Assembly: GCA_022496205.1 (NCBI GenBank)
Contig: WTXD01000359.1
Location: 1 to 11,377 of the forward strand
DNA length: 11,377 nt
Direction: 5' to 3'
Source: Gloeopeniophorella convolvens
Lineage: Eukaryota > Basidiomycota > Agaricomycetes > Russulales
Part shown: positions 1 to 8,135 of the stretch, in pieces
How positions within the stretch are numbered: position 1 is the stretch's first letter
How the letters are laid out: every line of letters begins with the position of its first letter
Notes under the pieces: model-generated
What the model was told of the DNA's origin: nothing
Seen by the model: the letters and a program-made list of their open reading frames with translations, nothing else
The model's database searches: none
Translations under genes and position numbers: made by a program

Positions 1-282
1 ACGTATGCCTGAGGCGTGTTCACTTTGAGCACCCCTAGGACCTGTCACATCGATAGCGTCCAATTTGCAGCCTGAACTGAATGAAGCGGTGTTACCCCGA
101 CTTGTGGCGCAGATGCGTGCAGGTAAAACGCACCGAGGTCAATAACGCCAAATCGGATACAACTGCATCACCCCTATGCTCTCCGAGAGGGTAGTAGTAG
201 AGTACAGACTGTTAACGTTATGAGCGTCAAGACGTTGGCATATTGAAGGTGCCCCTAACATCCTCTGATCTGGTCGAAGGGC
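1..282. other. Gene-free flank left of the transposon-like element
   Basis: I see no credible coding region here. Open frames are short, lack recognisable motifs and have no convincing splice signals. No tRNA or simple repeat was seen. It is the unique-looking sequence bordering the element that begins at 291. Confidence 0.5.
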
Positions 283-290
283 ACTCACAC
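283..290. repeat. Left target-site duplication ACTCACAC
   Basis: These eight bases abut the left terminal inverted repeat and are repeated identically at 1166-1173 abutting the right one. The next outer base on each side does not extend the match. Confidence 0.65.
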
Positions 291-305
291 AGGACCCTGC
301 CAAAC
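291..305 (+). repeat. Left terminal inverted repeat
   Basis: The 15 bases are exactly the reverse complement of 1151-1165. A weaker continuation of the pairing runs to about position 324. Confidence 0.7.
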
Positions 306-333
306 CCGTATGGAGGTTAGATCCTGAGGAGCA

Positions 334-417
334 GATTTTCGGTTCTCTTCGGGATCTCCGGCCCGGCCCTTCCCGGAGCGGGCCGGCAAGATTCGGTTCA
401 TTTCCATCTAACCTCGC
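334..417 (+). repeat. Subterminal motif, left cluster (two copies)
   Basis: Two diverged copies of a motif approximating GATTCGGTTC, then a T-rich stretch, then GCCATCTAACCTC start at 334 and 390. An inverted partial copy (GGAGGTTAGAT, 312-322) lies between the first copy and the left end. The second copy keeps CCATCTAACCTC; the first is degenerate and merges into a GC-rich palindrome. Confidence 0.55.
356..386. repeat. GC-rich alternative palindromes
   Basis: CCGGCCCG at 358-365 is the exact reverse complement of CGGGCCGG at 379-386, giving an 8-bp stem with a 13-nt loop. CTCCGG at 356-361 also pairs exactly with CCGGAG at 373-378. The two hairpins share bases and cannot form together. Strong subterminal palindromes are frequent in MITEs. 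Confidence 0.55.
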
Positions 418-739
418 ACAACCTCTGCGCTGCAACATCGTATTTCAGTCATTTCTCCGTGTAACTTCGGCCAGGGCTTTCAACTGGCCTCGCGTTGCAT
501 GCAGTATGTGTAAATGGGCATTTTTTTACAGCAGAGTAGACGCTGAGTGAGAAAGCATAACATGATCAGTGCCTCAAGTCACTTATTTGAATCCTGAGCT
601 GCCAGAGACTGATTCACTGTGCTTTAGTTGACAAATAGGACGGCCTGGACACTTCTGAACCCTCTCTATGGTGTCTGTGTGGCCCCGTTCCCACTAGCAG
701 CCAGTGTATTTGTTGATAAGAAACACTGTAGCCTGAAGG

Positions 740-826
740 AAAAATCGATCGGGATTCGAACCCCGGACCTTCCACACACACAATCACAGTCAACATGATG
801 CTTACCACTACGTCAACGCAACAATC
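740..826 (-). ncRNA. tRNA-like Pol III transcription unit (probable tRNA pseudogene or tRNA-derived head)
   Basis: Read on the minus strand, a perfect B box GGTTCGAATCC lies at 762-752. An A-box-like TAGTGGTAAGCA lies at 810-799, so the box spacing is normal for a tRNA gene. A run of five T at 744-740 would serve as a Pol III terminator. Between the boxes a 5-bp anticodon-type stem with a 7-nt loop can be drawn at 799-783; the loop would show TGA, but position 37 is a C, which is atypical. The T-arm pairs over only 4 bp and I could not draw a 7-bp acceptor stem. It is therefore unlikely to be a functional tRNA. A tRNA pseudogene or the head of a tRNA-derived short element fits better. It lies wholly inside the transposon-like element. 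Confidence 0.5.
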
Positions 827-1029
827 CGGCTCACTTGTTTCGTGTCCTATATGACTACTGTTGTTGATATAGGTACCAGCATGGCTATATTGTCACAACA
901 GAGCAACAATGAAAGGCTACATGCAGTATTGAGCATAAGATCTCCCACAGTGGTCTCAGAGCACTAATTACCGAGTGTATTCTATCGTTTCCTCATCATA
1001 CCCACCCCGGATCGATGGTCAGCTGACCC

Positions 1030-1146
1030 GATTCGGTTCTTTTGCCATATAACATCGATTGGTCACGAGACCGCATTCGGTTCAAAAGCATCTAACCTCC
1101 TGCCTCGGGCCGACGATTTTCGGTTTTTTTGGCATCGGACCTCTGG
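1030..1146 (+). repeat. Subterminal motif, right cluster (three copies, 42-43 bp period)
   Basis: Diverged copies of the motif seen at 334 and 390 start at 1030, 1073 and 1115. They share the GATTCGGTTC/GCATTCGGTTC head, a T- or A-rich middle and a CATCTAACCTC-like tail. The last two copies continue into a similar GGCCGA tail. The cluster lies immediately inside the right terminal inverted repeat. Confidence 0.6.
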
Positions 1147-1150
1147 CCGA

Positions 1151-1165
1151 GTTTGGCAGGGTCCT
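1151..1165 (-). repeat. Right terminal inverted repeat
   Basis: This is the exact reverse complement of 291-305 and ends directly at the right-hand copy of the 8-bp duplication. Confidence 0.7.
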
Positions 1166-1173
1166 ACTCACAC
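1166..1173. repeat. Right target-site duplication ACTCACAC
   Basis: Identical to 283-290 and directly adjacent to the right terminal inverted repeat. Confidence 0.65.
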
Positions 1174-1578
1174 GAACCTTACCGGCAGTTCCCGAAGTCA
1201 CAACTCTCTGACCTCCGACTTACTGACTCCGTGACACTTACTGACCGAGTACCCCAAGCCCTCAACTTGTTACAGCGACACAACACTCTTCCAGACTCAA
1301 GACTCAAGAGCCAATACCGGGTCCTGTGGGAAGACCTTGGGTTTGTATGGGGTTCTCTTTCGGCACACATCCGCTAGCCCCGCTCTTCGGAGAAGTAGAG
1401 AAGCGTGTTTCCGAGGGTGCGTCGAATGTTGGTGTGTTTAAGTACTACAATGAGTGGAGTTACAACGCCATCTTCTGGGAACGGACCCGAAGCATCTTTC
1501 GAGACAAAAAAGTATAAATCCGTGCATAGTGAAAGAAGCTATGTTACAAGTCGTGCGAGAAGGTCTTCCTCGGGAACT
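1174..1578. other. Intergenic region downstream of the GST gene
   Basis: I see no gene that can be supported. There are small direct repeats (CTTACTGACTC/CTTACTGACCG around 1217-1247; GACTCAAGACTCAAG near 1295-1309). A plus-strand ATG at 1450 opens a low-complexity Ser/Thr-rich frame, but this soon runs antisense into the last GST exon and resembles no family I know. The 3' end of the GST transcript should lie here on the minus strand; no clear AATAAA-type signal was seen. Confidence 0.4.
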
Positions 1579-2679
1579 TCATGGAAGCCCACGGCCAGAA
1601 TTGATTGCGTTCGCCACCTGACTTGTGTTCGGTCGGTTGAAGGCGTACCTGTCAATGTGGTCAGTCTGTTTGCTATTGAAGATATGCACCGGCTGAGCTC
1701 TATACCTCTCGTAGCTGTCCAAGTATAATTCTTCGGTACTGCAAGTCGCCTTGAATGACGGGTGTGCGAAAAGCCGATCCAGCCATGCGCTAAACTTCGG
1801 CCCACCGGGGAGCGCGAAGGCGCGATAGTGCTTCAGAACATTGCTTGCGCGGAACAACCCTTTTTGCAAAAATGTATGAGTGATAAGGTTCAACAGAAGG
1901 GTAGGACATACATGGACCCGCTAGGACGTCGGTAAAGTTCAGCTCTCCATCTTCACGCCAAAGGCCAGAGCCGGGACCCTTGACCGCCGTTTCGCGTTCT
2001 CCACGCTCCAGAAGTGCGGTAAGCTGCTCCAACGCGAAATAGAGGTCTTTGCTCCCAGAAATCTGGGCCTCCGGATCTTGCGCCTGAAGGAAACGATAGA
2101 AGGCGGGGACAAGTGCGCGGGAGACATGGTCGGCTTGCAGGCGTACAAGCGCACGTGCGTAGGAGTCTTCCCGGGACGGAAGAAGCGACCTTCCAGTGGC
2201 CACCCCGGCGAGGCTGATGTGGATGATAAGAGGCGGTCAGCGCAGGTATGGCAGCAACCCACTCTTCAAGGTACTCTAGGATGACTGTACTTTCGTTGAG
2301 GGCCAGCGGTGGGTTGAAGGAGTGTAGCTTGAGTCCGGGGACGAGACCTTTCGGAGAGACCTCGAGTAGTTCTTGGGGTTTCTTATACGGATCGACCTCA
2401 TCTAAGGGCGAGTGAGCGCGCTTGGTATTAGCGATCAGATGAATGAGCTCCACAATACTAGCGATTGTCAGGAACTGCGAAGACAGTAGAAGTTTCGCGA
2501 CGCACTCTGTAGGGAATGCCCAGATACTCAAATGCAACCCATACTCTCTGGACAAATGGGCAGAAGCAGCTGCCGAAAAGGGTGATGTCCGCGTTGTCAA
2601 CATGCGCATTGGCTGTGTCGAGCGCAGCGCCGGTGCATTCGAGATGGTAGTGCTTTCCGGAGTCTGTCGCAGGCGACAT
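1579..2679 (-). CDS. Glutathione S-transferase, omega-like (five exons, 280 aa)
   Basis: This is a cytosolic glutathione S-transferase, probably with thioltransferase or deglutathionylation activity like other omega enzymes. Exons on the minus strand are 2679-2502, 2401-2263, 2213-1912, 1859-1706 and 1648-1579; introns are 100, 49, 52 and 57 nt and the phases close exactly to 280 codons plus TGA. The thioredoxin-like domain spans about residues 30-106. It has the Cys-type active site CFCPFVQR (catalytic Cys40 in place of Ser/Tyr), LVPGL with the conserved Pro81, and the glutathione-contacting Glu96-Ser97 in NESTVILEYLED. The helical C-terminal domain follows (residues 115-255), with LFRASNVLKHYR and a conserved-looking C-terminus. 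The start is the first in-frame ATG, with A at -3. The first donor is the weak point: GTCGCG at 2501 preserves the expected spacing before EVDPYKKP, whereas GTGCGT at 2504 would need a different acceptor and drop residues. Being Cys-type argues against a classical detoxifying theta or mu GST. Confidence 0.88.
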
Positions 2680-2755
2680 GATTCGATATGATGACCGCGC
2701 GTGTGCGACGAGCAAGTGCTGCGGCCGAGAGCATGGGAGGAGAGACACCTGCGTG

Positions 2756-2772
2756 TGACTCACATGACGTCA
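2756..2772. promoter_or_regulatory. Adjacent bZIP-type sites upstream of GST
   Basis: TGACTCA (AP-1/Gcn4-type) at 2756-2762 is followed two bases later by the full palindrome TGACGTCA (CRE/ATF-type) at 2765-2772. They lie 77-93 bp upstream of the GST start codon. Fungal bZIP factors of the Gcn4 and Atf1 families bind such sites, and stress-inducible GST genes are known targets. The sites themselves are exact; regulation of this GST is inferred. Confidence 0.5.
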
Positions 2773-3363
2773 TCGTACTTTTGTGCAACCTCCGCAGTGT
2801 GTATGAGTGTCGGTTGAGGTCACGGAGACTTGTGAAATGTAGGCAACGTGTTGGGACGCTTTGTATCGGACGTTGTAAATTCTTGCTCGAGGCAGCAATG
2901 AACCTGTGCAGCGTCGCCGACACAAGATCGCCAGTCGCCGGTCGCTGGTCATAGCGAAGGGCCTAGGGATAGTTTGGGAGGCATCGTTCGGAGAGTGCTT
3001 GATGTGGCTCCTCGCTTTACATGTGTGAACCTTGCTCAGAGCTGTGGTGGTTTGGGCGGAAGCGGTATTACGTTTCGCAATCCCGTTCATGTAGCGCACG
3101 TCGACCGTGTCTGCTCTTGACCACCACAACACCGAACATCGACAATTCTTCATCGGCCAAGAATTTTTCGACATTGCTACGCTCGCCGCGCCTGATTGAG
3201 TACTGCGGGTTTCAAAGGCTGTGGAGTATGGCTGTGCTGGTTACAGAAGGAAATCAAGGCGGCGCAGCTTTGTTGAGGGTAGTGCGCAGTCGACGTTGTC
3301 AGCGTCTCGGACTCGGAAGTGGTCGCGCGGCTCCGGCGGGACCAGATCCCTCCGCGCTCATAA

Positions 3364-3414
3364 CCCTCAACCCGCAACCCCTACCTTTCCTTCAAACCCC
3401 ATTCCCTCTCCACC
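3364..3414 (+). promoter_or_regulatory. Pyrimidine-rich leader and start context of fimbrin
   Basis: A C/T-rich stretch runs up to CACCATG at 3411-3417. CT-rich tracts just before the start are common in highly expressed fungal genes. The CACC context supports the ATG at 3415. Confidence 0.45.
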
Positions 3415-5755
3415 ATGCAAGCCATTCGGTTGCAGAAGAAATACCCAGAGTTCTCGCGGGATGAGATGTTCGATCTCATCAACCGCTTCAAGTGCGTCCA
3501 TCTCTCTGCGTATCGGGTACAGTAAATGAATGACGTTTGCGGCGCTTCAGCTCCCTTAGCACAGACGTCCCCGGGCGTGTAGACAAGGCCACTGTCCTGC
3601 AAGCGCTGCAAACTCGTGGCGAATCTTATGATCGCGCACGCGAGACGCTCAAGCACGTCTCGGTTGATGCCAGTGGCAAGGTTGAAGTGGAGGACTGGGT
3701 GGAGGTGCGCCTCCTGAACCCATCCATCATTCCGCGGTATTCACCCTATCTTTTGTATAGCTCAATGCCAAGCTTCGCTCCGAGGCATCCTCTGTCACCA
3801 CAAAAGCCGGGAAGGTCACAGTGCAAGGCTCTAACGCGAATGTCAGCCATACGATCAATGAGGATGAAAGGCGGGAGTTCACAAATCACATTAACGGAGT
3901 ACGTGTTGCGATCGGCCAGTAGGATGTTTGCTCATCCCCGTTCCCTGGAGGATAGATCCTAGAAGGTGATGCGGATGTTGGCTCGCGCATCCCTATTCCA
4001 ACAGAGACCATGCAACTCTTCGATGAAGCTCGCGACGGCCTGATTCTGTGCAAGCTGATCAACGACTCCGTTCCCGATACAATCGATATGCGTGTGCTGA
4101 ACAAGCCAACCGCGCGCAAGCCTCTGAACGCCTTCCAGATTACGGAGAACAACAATATCGTCATTACCTCCGCGAAGGCCATTGGCTGTTCCGTCGTCAA
4201 CATCGGCTCGTCGGACCTTGCTGATGGTACTGAGCATCTCATTCTTGGCCTGATTTGGCAAATCATCCGTCGCGGCCTGCTCGCGCAGGTCGACATCAAG
4301 CTTCATCCCGAGCTATATCGCCTCTGCGAAGAAGGGGAGACAATTGACGATCTCTTGCGGTTAACGCCGGATCAGATTCTCCTGAGGTGGTTCAACTACC
4401 ACTTGAAGCAGGCAGGCTGGCACCGGAAGTATGCATTATTGGCAAGTCGGCGTGTACAAGGTCACTGATCTCTGCGTACATAGGGTCAACAACTTCAGCA
4501 AGGATGTTTCGGACGGCGAGAACTACACGGTCCTGTTGAACCAGCTCAAGCCCGACGAATGCTCGCGTGCGCCTCTTCAGACTCGCGATCTCCGCCAGCG
4601 TGCGGAGCAGGTGCTGCAGAACGCAGCGAACATCGGATGCCGCAAGTACTTAACTCCCGCGTCTCTTGTTGCTGGCAACCCTCGCCTGAACCTTGCGTTC
4701 GTCGCCAACTTGTTCAACACACACCCTGGCTTGGAGCCGCTCGACGAGCAGGAGGCCAAGGACTACGGCGCTGTCGAGGACTTCGACGCTGAGGGCGAGC
4801 GTGAGGCGCGTGTCTTCACCCTCTGGCTCAACTCTCTCGGCGTCGAACCTGCCGTCTTCAACTTGTTTGAAACCTGCGCGACGGCCTTATCCTCCTCCAG
4901 GCTTTCGACAAGATCTATCCGGGCGTGGTTGTATGGCGTCGCGTCTCGAAGCCCAGAGGGGGCCCTACTTCTCCGAGTCGGGCCACATTCAACGAGAATG
5001 GCGAGGAGGAAGAGGTTGACATTGGTGTCACGCCGAACCAGAGCACGCTTTCGCGCTTCAAACAGGTCGAGAACACAAACTACTGTATTGAGCTGGGCAA
5101 GCAGAACGGGATGTCGCTCGTCGGTATCCAGGGCTCTGATGTCGTGGACGGAAGCAAGACGCTGGTGTTGGGTTACGTGTGGCAGTTGATGAGGTATGCA
5201 CCTGATATCTTCGCTTCACGGCACGGCCCTAAGCATCTTGACAGGATGAGCATCACCAAAACGCTCAGCTCGTTGTCGAAGACTGGTCAAGGCCGCCCCA
5301 TCAGCGATACTGAGATGCTCAAGTGGGCGAACGCCACTGCTCAGAAGGGCAAGCCCGGTTCGAAGCAGATCCGCTCGTTCAGGGACCCAAGCATCACGAC
5401 TGGGCTGTTCTTCCTTGACGTCCTCGAGGGAATTAAGCCCGGAATTGTCGACCCGACGCTCGTCTATAACGTCAGCGATCATGGTGATTACGAGGAGCGG
5501 CGGCAGAACGGTACGACGCCTCTCGCTCCACTTTTTCCTGACGTCTTTCTGATATGTGTCATCCTTCTCCTAGCGAAACTTGCCATCTCCATTGCTAGGA
5601 AGATGAATGCCCTTATCTTCCTCGTCCCCGAGGATATCGTCGATGTCCGCCCGCGCCTGGTATGTTTTCATTGGGCTCTGACGTTACGACCTCTATTGAC
5701 ACGCCCAAAACAGATCTTGACCTTCGTGGGCAGCTTGATGAACATCGCACTCTGA
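3415..5755 (+). CDS. SAC6: Fimbrin/plastin actin-bundling protein (eight exons, one frameshift)
   Basis: Fimbrin cross-links actin filaments in patches and at sites of endocytosis and polarised growth. Exons are 3415-3491, 3551-3704, 3761-3898, 3956-4428, 4484-5193, 5245-5510, 5574-5659 and 5714-5755; introns are 59, 56, 57, 55, 51, 63 and 54 nt. The N-terminal ~80 residues carry the EF-hand-like region (LKHVSVDASGKVEVEDWVE). Four calponin-homology domains follow in two actin-binding modules: CH1 about 115-235 (DGLILCKLIND, ENNNIVITSAKAIGCSVVNI), CH2 from about 263 (LLRWFNYHLKQAGWHRK), CH3 from about 384 (ARVFTLWLNSLGVE) and CH4 about 535-645 (MLKWANA, EDIVDVRPRL). With one base added at the frameshift (4870-4872, residue ~410, in CH3) the product is 648 aa, close to the ~640 of yeast Sac6. 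As written the frame stops at 5187-5189 after 515 codons. Identity is very secure; the symbol is by orthology. Confidence 0.93.
4870..4872 (+). other. Single-base deletion (frameshift) in fimbrin CH3
   Basis: Up to here the frame encodes FNLFE. Downstream, the conserved CH3 continuation (LRDGLILLQAFDKIYPG-like, then VVWRRVSKPR) is found only in the frame consistent with one missing base. The most economical site is the A run in TTTGAAACCTG. No splice signals flank the change, so a hidden intron does not explain it. Confidence 0.8.
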
Positions 5756-5986
5756 AGGGGTACGTTATTAGTAAGCACTGAAGAAGAACTGTATCTGTAA
5801 CGAATGGCAAAGCGAAGGCGTAGTCACGGGGAGTTGTATGGATATTCTAAAGTAGCACTTAGTGGCTGTGGAGGAATATGTTTGCGGTTGTTAGGATCCC
5901 AAGCTATCGGCAGACATGACCAAACAACCACATGGGCGCTTTTCATCTCCCACCGGTGCCCGGCGTGAGATTCGACTGAGATCGTC

Positions 5987-8135
5987 ATGTCATTCGCGGA
6001 TTTGCATACCCAGCGACAAGCTAAGCAGGCAAAGTCTTTCGTCGCTTCTACGAACAAGACTGCTTCTCCTCAGCCCCAAAATTCTGGCCGTGCGTTGATC
6101 GAGGCTCCCGCCGAATTATTGTATCAAAATCTACCTTCTTCGGTCGACATCCGGAGCAGCTCAGAGCGGGGCCGCGGTTTGTACGCCAAGGAGCGTTTGA
6201 AGAAAGGTAAATCCGGTCTCTAGTCGTGCGCATGCATCCCTAAATGTATCCTATCATAGGCAGAGTTGTTCTTAACACGAAACCTCACATATACGTGCTC
6301 TCTACCAAAAACCTGCAACACTTCTGCTCGTCGTGTGTCGCACCCGCGCCTGAAGCCGGTCTCAAGCGCTGTACTCAGTGTAAAAACTTATGGTACTGCA
6401 ATGCGGTACGTGCAAGACTGTCACCTCGGTTCAGTGATAAGCATCCCTGATAGAGCGCAGACGTGTCAAAACAGCGATTGGGCGCTCCACAAAAAGGAAT
6501 GCGCAGCCATGCAGAGATGGGCAGCGGGGGCACCGTCCCCGGATGTTGCCATCCCTGCTGAGCCAATACGATGTCTTGGCCGCGTTCTTTGGTGGAAGCA
6601 GAAGAAGGGGTTAGATAGCGTCTGGGTGCGTCCCAGGTCAACTCACCTACCAAGGGCATTTACTCACGTCCCGCCAGACACGTGAGATTGATGCAATGCA
6701 GTCTCGTATGTGTTGCTTTTTGAAGTCAGGAAACCTTGTGACCCTGACGCGCAGATAGAACGTCTCTCCCTCCTGAAGCCGCCGAGTCCCACACCCACCT
6801 TGCACATGCAGTAATTCGATATCTCGGGCTGACTGCACCAGAGGAATTGGTTCCGTTCGGAATCGACAGCGCAGCTGGCATCGTGGACTTGATCTCGCGG
6901 GTAGGCTCACGCCTCACCGCGGACTGAGTGCCTCACATACACTGCTTTCACAGTTCGCGACGAACTCTATTACGTTGACATCGCCATCCCTGACGCCGCT
7001 AGGCGTTTGCGTGTCCCACCAGTCGCGCTGATCAATCACTCATGCGAGCCGAACGCTGTGGTCGTGTTCCCGCGTTCCGCAAAGAATCCTGCAAAACAAG
7101 AGCCAGACGCGCAGGTCATCGCGCTGAGCGACATCGCTCCAGACGAAGAGGTAGGAGGACGCAACTCGGTTTCTGAACCAAACTTAATGGCATCCCAGAT
7201 TTTCACGTCATACATCGATACCACTCTTCCCAAGGCGCAGCGGCAGGCAGTGCTATCTGTCACATACAACTTTAGCTGCGAGTGCACGCTCTGCTCGCAG
7301 CCGCCTGAGCCCGATCCCAGGGAAGCTCTATTGTGTCCGAAAAACTGTGGCGGCACTTGTCCTTTCCCATCGGAAGGTAGTTGGTGGCACTATTAGACTT
7401 GGGCGAAGTTTAACCCCTATCACAGAGGATCCTCTTACACGTTGCTCGAAATGCAAGTCGGCGGTGGCAGCCACCGATGCCGTGCTTGATGCACTCCGGA
7501 TAGGACAGGAAGCTCTGCAAAAGGCTACGTCTCTGCAGTTCTCAGGTGCGCCCCTTGTGCAGTCTGCTCGCAACTTGCCTAACATAATTCGCCCAGACCT
7601 ATCGAAGGCACAACGCCTCACGACCAACATTCTTCCTATTCTCACTTCGGCAAAAGCTCTTCCGTCTTCGCATCCTCTCCTCGCTCTTACGCGCCTCCAC
7701 CAATCACTTCTTCTCGCTGCCTTCCCACCAAACCTTACGCAGGACGCGCTGGACGGGCTCATCCGTGCAAGCTCTGCATCCACAACTGGACTGAGCGCAG
7801 TGCTCCCGCCGGGCCACCCCGTGCGCGCCCTTGCATTCGCGGAACTCGGCAAGCTTCTCGCAGTCGACGAGCCCGCGCCGCGCCCCGAATCGCCAAGCAC
7901 CCCTGCTACGTTCCCACCGTCGGGTGCAGCCCGTCTCCGCCTTGCCGGAGAGACACTCGTTCGCGCGCGTGATGAGCTGATGATTGGTTTTGGGGAGCAC
8001 AATGACGGAGGCGAAGTTGGCCGTGAAGTGCGTGAGATGGCGGTGCGCGTAGAGCGCGAACTCGCCGCGTGGGGACAGGGCATACGAAATGCCATTGAAG
8101 ACACGCCGAAGCTGAAGAAGTCTGGGAGACGGTGA
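5987..8135 (+). CDS. SET and MYND domain protein (SMYD-like), nine exons, one frameshift
   Basis: This is a predicted lysine methyltransferase of the SMYD type. Exons are 5987-6206, 6260-6405, 6461-6625, 6678-6705 (only 28 nt), 6755-6900, 6954-7150, 7199-7376, 7426-7545 and 7597-8135, with introns of 48-55 nt. The SET N-part (SSERGRGLYAKERLKKG, then VVLNTKPHIYVL) is interrupted by a MYND zinc finger with all ligands present: C96, C99, C111, C114, C120, C124, H132, C136. The SET core has ALINHSCEPN (about 260-269), SYIDTTLP with the candidate catalytic Tyr306, and a post-SET FSCECTLC (C328, C330, C333). A ~200-residue helical C-terminal region follows, as in SMYD proteins. Counting one base added at 7015-7017, it is 579 aa. 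As written, a stop at 7029-7031 ends it near residue 260, before NHSC. The start has G at -3. The substrate (histone or not) cannot be told from sequence. Confidence 0.87.
7015..7017 (+). other. Single-base deletion (frameshift) in the SET domain
   Basis: Exon 6 begins in frame after 6953 with FATNSITLTSPSLTPLGVCVS, a typical SMYD approach to the NHSC motif. The next conserved residues, PVALINHSCEPN, are in a frame that requires one more base. A CCC run in GTGTCCCACC is the simplest site. Exons 7-9 then all close in phase to the TGA at 8133-8135. Confidence 0.78.

Larger units (their letters stand above)
291..1165. mobile_element. Non-autonomous hAT-like DNA transposon (MITE-like), 875 bp
   Basis: The two ends are perfect 15-bp inverted repeats (AGGACCCTGCCAAAC at 291-305, its reverse complement at 1151-1165). 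The similarity continues inward imperfectly to about 34 bp: the left AGGTTAGATCC at 314-324 matches a diverged AGGTCCGATGCC reading inward from the right. Directly outside both ends is the same 8 bp, ACTCACAC (283-290 and 1166-1173), and the match stops exactly at the repeat boundaries. An 8-bp target duplication with short terminal inverted repeats is typical of the hAT superfamily. Copies of a ~28-bp motif lie near both ends, as is common for hAT subterminal transposase-binding repeats. No transposase reading frame is present, so the copy must have relied on a transposase supplied from elsewhere. The family assignment is inferred from structure only; P-type elements also make 8-bp duplications. 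Confidence 0.65.
2680..3414. promoter_or_regulatory. Divergent intergenic/promoter region between GST and fimbrin
   Basis: The 735 bp between the two divergent start codons hold no gene I can support. They must contain both 5' leaders and promoters. The GST-proximal part has paired bZIP-type sites (annotated separately). The fimbrin-proximal part ends in a pyrimidine-rich leader. No clear TATA box was seen on either side. Confidence 0.6.

Noticed and set aside
702..728. 6-bp hairpin CAGTGT/ACACTG with a 15-nt loop
   Set aside because: Too short to separate from chance, with no G+C-rich stem or T-run to make it a terminator.
740..826. Functional tRNA-Ser (TGA anticodon)
   Set aside because: No 7-bp acceptor stem, a 4-bp T-stem, C at position 37 and no proper serine-type variable arm.
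858..900. Imperfect inverted repeat TGTTGTTGATATAG / CTATATTGTCACAACA
   Set aside because: The pairing needs gaps and is AT-rich. It has no boundary duplication, so I do not treat it as a separate element.
1450..1728. Plus-strand frame starting MSGVTTPSSGNGPEASFET
   Set aside because: It resembles a protein N-terminus, but after about 40 codons it is antisense to the last GST exon, has no downstream domain and no splice site that leads to one.
1953..2609. Single 218-codon minus-strand frame over the GST locus
   Set aside because: Only its middle part (EVDPYKKP to EYLEE) is real coding sequence, being GST exon 2. The rest reads through exon 1, introns and exon 3 in the wrong frame.
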